Assembly: GCA_009176605.1 (NCBI GenBank)
Contig: SEYY01005569.1
Span: forward strand, 47,501 to 75,000
DNA length: 27,500 nt
Direction of reading: 5' to 3'
DNA from: Armadillidium nasatum
Lineage: Eukaryota > Arthropoda > Malacostraca > Isopoda > Armadillidiidae
The notes under the pieces are model-generated. The model was not told the DNA's origin and searched no databases. It saw only the letters and a list, made by a program, of their open reading frames with translations. Shown piece after piece: positions 19,739 to 27,500 of this stretch. Numbering within the stretch: the stretch's first letter is position 1; every line of letters starts with the position of its first letter. Made by a program: the position numbers and the translations under genes.

Positions 19739-20039
19739 ATTAAAAATGAAAGAAATAAATAATCTGACATCTTTGTCTGAGACACAGATGTCAGCTTCAA
19801 ATATAAAATATAAATTTACAAATTTTTTAATACATAATGAAATAGAATTTGATGAATTAAATTATTCTTTATTCTGACTCACACGTCTGACTGTAGGTAA
19901 AAAAAAAATTTTTTTTAAATAATGAATAGAATATGAAAAAAAAATTGAACAAAAAATCTAAAAATTTTAATCTGCCCTATGCCCTAAAACATACAAAGCT
20001 GAGAGAATTTATAAAACAGAATGAAATGGTAACACAAGT
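19739..20039. other. AT-rich spacer with small open stretch
   Basis: 19743-19875 is open (KMKEINNLTSLSETQMSASN and onward) to a TGA at about 19876. It is in phase with the small ORF left of the hAT insertion. The rest is A/T tracts up to the start of the second gypsy relic. Confidence 0.35.
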
Positions 20040-20880
20040 ATAGGTATCTTGGGAAAAACGGGTAATGTTGGCAGACTCATTCGACCAAGAAATCAGATCT
20101 GACAAGAACTTCATTCAAGGACATGATTCTCATGAACTGGGAACGAATGAAGTACATATATTGAATGAACCTCTGAGGTATGAGATTGAGGTCATTCAAA
20201 TAGATACAGTGACAACAGGATACATGGAGTGAAGTCCTCAATAGAGGATCATCGCCAAAACCCAATAGGGTTACTTATTAATGATTAAATCGCAAAATAA
20301 TTATAAAAGAAATAAATCTACTGAGGAAAAGTTTCCTTCCACCTAATAGAACCAACAATTTTCAAGCAATAAAAATATGTAGTTATTGTGGGAAAAATGG
20401 ACACATCTATGAGGAGTGTTATAAAGCTCTTGGGATTTGCAGCTATTACAAAACCAATTGGCATAAAAGAAGTGATTGTTGGAACTATGCCAATGTCAAT
20501 AACAATTCACCACTGAGGAGAGGGAACTCTATATTGACATGTCCATTCTACAGAGGAAGTCACCTTGGAATAGAATGTAGTTCCTGGAATCGGAATGAGG
20601 AGGAGTCCATCCAGAAACAGAAATACAGATTTGGCCCAGAATCAGAATCGTTATCGGAATCAGGCAAGTAATAACAAAAAAATAAATCAGTCCCCTTAAC
20701 TATAAAGACTTTACTGTCAAGAAGGCCGCACATTCGAGAATTCAAGCAACACTTGAACAGCTCAAGGAGCTAAACCTAAAAACAAAAACATACAGAATTG
20801 TCGAATGTGTGGTGATTCACATGAAAAAAGTAAATGTGCAGGAGACCCGGGAAACTTTCCTACTCCGTAGTGAAGAGCCA
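20040..20880 (+). pseudogene. Second gypsy relic: gag with zinc knuckles
   Basis: A decayed gag. About 20050-20235 is coding-like text without recognised motifs. Four knuckles follow: CSYCGKNGHIYEEC at 20378-20419 is intact; CSYYKTNWHKRSDC at 20438-20479 has lost one Cys; CPFYRGSHLGIEC at 20540-20578 has lost one Cys; CRMCGDSHEKSKC at 20799-20837 is intact. By sequence and spacing, the first three correspond to knuckles 2-4 of the better element, and the last is additional. This shows the two elements share an unusual multi-knuckle nucleocapsid. Many stops are present. Confidence 0.75.
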
Positions 20881-21049
20881 CACTGTGGGGAATCTTATTT
20901 ATCCAGATCTTCCTATGGCTCAAACAAATCGAAATTGAAAATAATAGACGGACTTGGAACTTAGATAGAACAGAGTACTTGGACTGAACCTGGAGGACAT
21001 CATTGCAATAATACCCATTGTAATTTTAAGTATAATCAAGAAATCATTT

Positions 21050-21420
21050 GTCATCCGTGTCAGGCTGATGTTAATTCATTAATAAACATTTCGCTTGATG
21101 TAGGTTAAACATTTCTGGATTGCTTGATAGACATTGGGGTTGGCGTAAGCTTGATTAATAATGGAGCTTTACCACAGTTACTTAATGTAGAATATAAATC
21201 CTCCATTGAAATTACTGCTATTAGATGTTTTGGGCAGAAAAGGCCAATTCTAATAGAATTTTATATAGAAGTTCCAATAATATTTGATAGTGACCATCAC
21301 TAACCCATTAAATTCTTCATAATACCGATTGAGTTAATGACCTATAATCTTATTTTGGGAGCAGTGGCTCTTAAATATAATGAAGTAATTCCTGATTTAA
21401 CGCAAAGAATTGTTACATAG
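21050..21420 (+). pseudogene. Second gypsy relic: protease
   Basis: FLDCLIDIGVGVSLINN near 21115-21160 aligns with the DTGA active-site motif of the better element, but the Thr is Ile (Asp codon at 21130-21132). The second motif is visible as MTYNLILGAVALKYN near 21340-21380. Stops interrupt the frame. It is a dead protease domain. Confidence 0.7.
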
Positions 21421-21557
21421 ATCCAATAGTACACTTAAAAGTGTTGGAGAAGACATTAGTTTAACTATTCCCTTTTATAATTGCTAGATTTATAATTATT
21501 AAATTAACTATCATTCCTCCTAATAAATGTCAAATCATAGCTATCATTATCCCTAAT

Positions 21558-22060
21558 TTGTATAAAATTATTCTTAACAATAGAATTGTAGAATTTAAAA
21601 GAATTGATCACCCTTGTTTAAGTATAATTTCTGGTATAGTAGACATTAGTTTAAATGGACTATTTATTGCTGTTCTAAATCCTTCAGATAAAGAACAGTG
21701 TCTGAAAAAGAGCACAGTCATAGATACTATTGATGGATTTCAGGGTTTGAACAAAATTGTAGTAAACCAAGAAGTCCTTGATTTACATTCAATAAATCCA
21801 AAAGAGTACTGGACAGTGGAACAATTAAATACAGAATTTGAAATTAGTGATCTGTCTTTATTCGCTGAGCAATGAGAAACTAACTAGAGTCTTGTTATAA
21901 TATCCACTCGTACTGGTGATAATGATGTAAGACTAGCTCAGAATATCACCCACACTATAGAATTAGAAACAGACAAAACAGTACATATTCCTGTCAGACG
22001 ATTTCAAGGGCCTTTGACACAAGAAATTGAAAGGGAGTGTGCAGATCTTTTTGGAGAGTG
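21558..22060 (+). pseudogene. Second gypsy relic: Pol linker before RT
   Basis: An open stretch from 21558 to 21875 (105 codons) matches the linker of the better element, for example NGLFIAVLNPSDKEQCLKKS against its NRAILIVRNDDDRPKKLQKG. After a TGA at 21873 the text continues through NITHTIELETDKTVHIPVRR and FQGPLTQEIEREC into the RT fingers. This copy keeps the His-Thr-Ile-Glu to RT join in one frame, unlike the other. Confidence 0.7.
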
Positions 22061-22840
22061 AAATCTTTAGACGTAGTAAGTTGCCTTATTCAGCTCCAGT
22101 AGTGCCAGTGAAAAAAACAATAGATCTTTAAGATTTTGCATCGACTATAGATAGATGAATAGTGTAACAAAAGGAGATTCATTTCCATTGACAAATCTTA
22201 TCGACATGATCTATAATATGCAAGGAAAACACTTTCTTTACAACGATAGATCTCATAAAAGGTCATTATCAGATGGCTATGGACCCTAATAGTATAGAGA
22301 AAACTGCTTTTTAAAACCTGTTTGGCCAATTCAAATATATAAAGATGCCATTTAGTGTTAAAAATGGACCAGCAACATTCCAGCATGGTATGATGATTGC
22401 ACTCGTTGGACTTTCCTGGAATAGTGGTCATGATTTATTTAGATGTCATTACTATCCTGGGGAAGAACTTTGAATATCAACTTGAGATGTTGGAGAAAGT
22501 ATTGGAAGCTTTAAGATCCAACGGGTACAAATTAAAACCTAAGAAAACTCGCCTCTGTAGAGAGGAAGTAGTTTCTTGGTCATAGAATCTCCGAAAAGAA
22601 AGTCCAACCTTTTGCTAAAAATCTAAAAGGAGCACTTGAGTTCCTCTTGCCAAAAACTGTCAAGAATCTGAGGCAATTTTTGGGCATGATAAACTTTTAT
22701 CGTCGACATATTCCCAATTGTTTGCAGATTGCTCAGCCATTGTCAGCACAAACAGGAGGAAAACAGTAACATTGACAATCAAGTGACAAAATGCTTTTGA
22801 AACTCTTAAAGAAACTTTAATAGACCCCACTTTGTTGGGT
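22061..22840 (+). pseudogene. Second gypsy relic: reverse transcriptase
   Basis: RT motifs in order and across frames: LRFCIDYR near 22125-22150, VTKGDSFPLTNLIDMIYNMQ near 22165-22220, KMPFSVKNGPATFQHGMMIA near 22343-22402, and IYLDVITILGKNF. In that last box the catalytic second Asp of YLDD is Val (YLDV at 22436-22447). NLRQFLGMINFYRRHIPN follows near 22668-22720. The enzyme is inactivated both by stops and by the catalytic substitution. It is clearly the same lineage as the RT at 9189-10050. Confidence 0.85.
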
Positions 22841-23220
22841 TTTCCAGATTAATCCTCAGAGGTTTTGCCTCTAGAACTTCATGTAGATGCAGGCGCTTGT
22901 TTGTAACAGAAGCAGAAGGGTATACAGAGACCCATGGGTTACATTTCTATGACATTCAGTCAACCGCAGAATTATAGTACAATACATACGGAACTTACTG
23001 CTTTATGATGGGCAGTAAAGTTTCTTATAGCTTTCCTGAAGGGTGTTAGGTTCATAATATACTCAGATCACCAACCTCTGATCTACCTGTGGAATATGAG
23101 CATGGTAGTTGAATGTGCAGCCTGTACATGAGAACATAACGACTGCAATTTTGAAATTAGATATATTATGGGGAAGGGCAATAAAGTTGCAGATGCCTTA
23201 TCTACATCTCCAGTGCCTCA
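22841..23220 (+). pseudogene. Second gypsy relic: RNase H
   Basis: ELHVDAGACL near 22875-22910 is a shortened version of the first RNase H motif (a few residues lost after the Asp). YSDHQPLIYLWNM near 23060-23100 and IMGKGNKVADALSTSP near 23165-23215 are the later motifs with their Asp. Stops are frequent. It leads directly into the OTU-like remnant. Confidence 0.75.
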
Positions 23221-23239
23221 TCCATCACATGGGGACCTA

Positions 23240-23565
23240 GTCAAACTTAATCCAAAGTCCATGGAATTCATACCTGTAAGATTCGATTCCATTGACGTCC
23301 CAGGAGGTGGAGATGCTCTCTTTAAGTGTTTTTTGTTCCTATATGGATCAATGAAGACTCATTCGGAAGTAGGTGTCAGTGGTTGATGAATTTATTAATA
23401 ATATAAGTAGGTATCAACTTCAGGAATGCTAGAAAAACATTGAGATTAATGAAACATAGTGGATAAATTCCTATACTGGAGGCTATTGACACTTTATGTA
23501 ATGTTTTTAAGACACAAGTTGAAATATATCATGAAGATGAAAGGCCAGTGATTTGCGGATCCCAA
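23240..23565 (+). pseudogene. Second gypsy relic: OTU-like domain, truncated
   Basis: In the RNase H frame the text reads DSIDVPGGGDALFKCFLFLY, with Ala (GCT, 23315-23317) where OTU enzymes have Cys and where the better element has Ser. After a frame change, VVDEFINNISRYQLQEC near 23370-23425 and PILEAIDTLCNVFKTQVEIY near 23470-23535 match the middle of the OTU-like segment of the better element (its PITQAIQAFANIKKIKVYVY). The sequence loses similarity near 23560, before the His-Tyr-Asn motif. No integrase follows, so this element is cut off here. Confidence 0.65.
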
Positions 23566-24131
23566 TTCTAGTCCTAGATTCTAACTTGGGATCTCAATTT
23601 TGGATACATGTTTTTTCAAAATTTTAATTTGGATACTTATGACCAAAAGAGATCTTAAGGAGTTACAGAGAAAAAACATGTTTAGAAAAAGATCTGTTCT
23701 GAAGATAACGAGTGGTCTTGGAACTAGTTGAGAAAGTCAGCTAGATTCCCATTTAAAACAAAAGATAAGCTAGTATTAAAGTATGTAGATAGTCATAGTT
23801 TTTATCCTTTATTAACCTTTTTCATTACTTCTAATGTCCCTTTGTTTCTCATTTCGCTGAGAGTTTGGAGGTTGAAGGTGTAGATAGATCAAGTACTGGA
23901 GGAAGGTTAGGTCTTATTCACAAAGTTTATTGTATTTTATGAAGCGTGAAAAAAACATTAGTTTATAAATTTAAGAGTAAATTATAAATTTCAAGTAAAA
24001 GTCATTATTCATTATTTTCGTTCATAAAACTTTTGTAAAGAGAATATAAACCAGTACTTACCTTACGAGGTTTTAATAGAAAATAAAAATGTAGAGCTTA
24101 TTTTTACTTTGTTTGCCTATATGTGCATGAT
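23566..24131. other. AT-rich spacer, no feature seen
   Basis: Lies between the truncated gypsy relic and the second hAT copy. No open frame, terminal repeat or integrase remnant is visible. Confidence 0.45.
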
Positions 24132-25983
<1,852 letters not shown>

Positions 25984-26469
25984 TTCTTAGATTTCCCGTG
26001 GAATGATTATTGCTTTCGTGGGAGGGGTCCCTCCGAGTGTGCTGAGCGTATAACATAGGTGATTCTCTCTGACATGGAGGGGTATATTCAATTTTCTTTC
26101 CCTTCTACTAAACCAAATAAACTTTGGTTTACCTCTGCTTGTTCTCGCGCTATCCGCCGTAGGGATGCTGCCTTCTGAGATTACCGTCGTCTTCAAACTC
26201 CTGAAACTCATTCAATTAATATTTCCATCCCAGAATCGTACAAAATCTATTGTTCAAGACAAAAACTAGTAGGGGTAGGTATAGTCCTCCTTCAACCCCC
26301 TCCAACTCATTTATGCCTAACATTGTAATTTCTGCTAAAGATGTCATTTCTGCTATCTCTGAGCTTTTAACACTAAGAAGGCGTATGGTCCTGATGGTAT
26401 TCCTTCTGCGGTTCTCAAAAATTGTGCATCCGAGCTTGCACCCAGAGTTGGTAAACTATTTCCTCTTTG

Positions 26470-27500
26470 CCTTTCTACTTTGACCTTCCTATCTTGCTGG
26501 AATTGTGCGCTCATTCAACCTGTGCCGAAGAAGAGGGGCCCCTCTGAACCCTTTAACTACCGTCCTATTTCTTTGACCTCCGTTCTTTCTAAAGTTTTCG
26601 AATCTATCCTTAACAGGAAAATTTGGAAACACCTTAATTCTTCTAATCTTATCTCTGATCGCCAGTATGGCTTTCGTAAAGAACGTTCTACTGGTAATCT
26701 TCTTTCCCTACTTTCTGACTCTTGATCCTCCGCTCTTCGGGGTTTCGGTGAATCTTTCGCTGTGGCGCTAGTCATATCGAATCCTTTGATAGAGTCTGCC
26801 ACAAAGCCTTGATTTCCAAACTTCCCTTCTTTCGGAATCTATCCTTCTCTCTGTAACCTTTTCTGTAATTTCCTTTCCGGTCGTTCTATAGCAGCTATTG
26901 TAGACGGCCACTGTTCTTCCTATAAATTTATAAATAGTGGTGTTCCTCAAGGATCTGTTGTCTCTCCAACTCTTTTTCTAATTTTTAATAAGAATCTTCT
27001 CTCTATTACTTCGTCTCCTATACACTCCAATGCCGATGACTCCACCCTTCATTACTCCTTTCAATTTGAAAGGCGTCCCTCATAACAACAGCTGATAGAT
27101 TCAAAAAGGATGGCCTTGGAGCAACTGACCTCTGATCTTTCTCGTATTTCAAAGTGGGAGAGAGAAAGCATAATCGCTTTCAATGCCTCAAAAACTCAAT
27201 TACTCCATCTTTCTGCTTGACAATCTTTCATACAACTATGATATCTTCCTTTAAAACACTCAACTCAAACCTTCATCTGTCCTCAATATTCTCGGTGTTT
27301 CTTTTTCTCGTGATCTTTCTTGGAAAGATCACATTATTTCTCTCACTAAACAAGCTTCTAAGATGTTGGGTGTTCTGAGGCGCCTTCGTGGTTTTTTTAC
27401 GCCACCCCAGTTGCTTGCTCTGTATAGGGGTGTTGTTCGTCCCTGCATGGGGTACGCCTCGCACATCTGGGGTGGTTCCACACATACAGCTCTTCTTGAA
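26470..27500 (+). pseudogene. Jockey-like LINE reverse transcriptase (copy B), runs off window
   Basis: 26480-26725 gives the first RT motifs (PVPKKRGPSEPFNYRPISL, SKVFESILNRK, RQYGFRKERSTGNLL). The palm follows in other frames: FDRVCHKALISKLPSF near 26783-26830, SGVPQGSVVSPTLFLIF near 26937-26987, and a catalytic box reading N-A-D-D (Tyr lost) near 27030. The text continues with SKTQLLHLSA and, near the end, LGVLRRLRGFFTPPQLLALY, matching copy A at the window start. Stops and shifts disable it. The element continues beyond the window. Confidence 0.88.

Noticed and set aside
23566..24131. 3' LTR or integrase of the second gypsy relic
   Set aside because: No integrase motif and no sequence resembling the 5581-6462 LTR could be seen here.

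Overview
The window is a block of degraded transposable elements from an animal nuclear genome, most likely an invertebrate. It is strongly AT-rich, has long (AT)n/(ATT)n microsatellites, and carries Jockey-like and CR1-like LINEs, Ty3/gypsy-like LTR elements, a protein-primed family B DNA polymerase of Polinton/linear-plasmid type and hAT-type DNA transposons. The primer-binding site of the LTR element matches the 3' end of animal initiator-Met tRNA, which supports an animal host. Closer taxonomy cannot be read from the sequence. I see no intact host gene, tRNA, rRNA or CRISPR array.

Layout: 1-948 is the 3' end of a Jockey-like LINE with an (AT)n tail. 1541-2160 (+) and 2475-3115 (-) are two CR1-like LINE reverse transcriptase fragments in opposite orientation. 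3500-4400 is a decayed Jockey-type ORF1 with a zinc knuckle. 5568-12950 is the best preserved element: a PPT-like tract, a candidate LTR, a PBS, gag with four zinc knuckles, aspartic protease, reverse transcriptase (YLDD), RNase H, an OTU-like domain, integrase (HHCC and D,D35E) and an acidic C-terminal tail, with several frameshifts and stops. 13096-16425 is a decayed protein-primed PolB with an endonuclease VII-like zinc module; polymerase motif B appears to be deleted. 16687-19730 is a hAT-like element with an 8-bp target duplication (7/8 match), a BED-finger relic, partly inverted arms and an unexplained, possibly spliced coding segment inside. 20040-23565 is a second, much more decayed relative of the gypsy element, ending inside its own OTU-like domain. 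24132-25236 is the left end of a second hAT copy. 25419-27500 is a 5'-truncated Jockey-like LINE (endonuclease plus RT) of the same family as the fragment at the window start.

Main point of interest: both gypsy relatives carry an OTU (ovarian tumour cysteine protease)-like domain between RNase H and the integrase position. In both, the nucleophile cysteine is replaced (Ser in one, Ala in the other), while the distal His-Tyr-Asn motif survives in the better copy. I know OTU domains from Dualen/RandI non-LTR elements, but not as a standard part of Ty3/gypsy pol, so this module may be under-described.

None of the elements looks able to move by itself in its present state: every multi-domain reading frame is broken.
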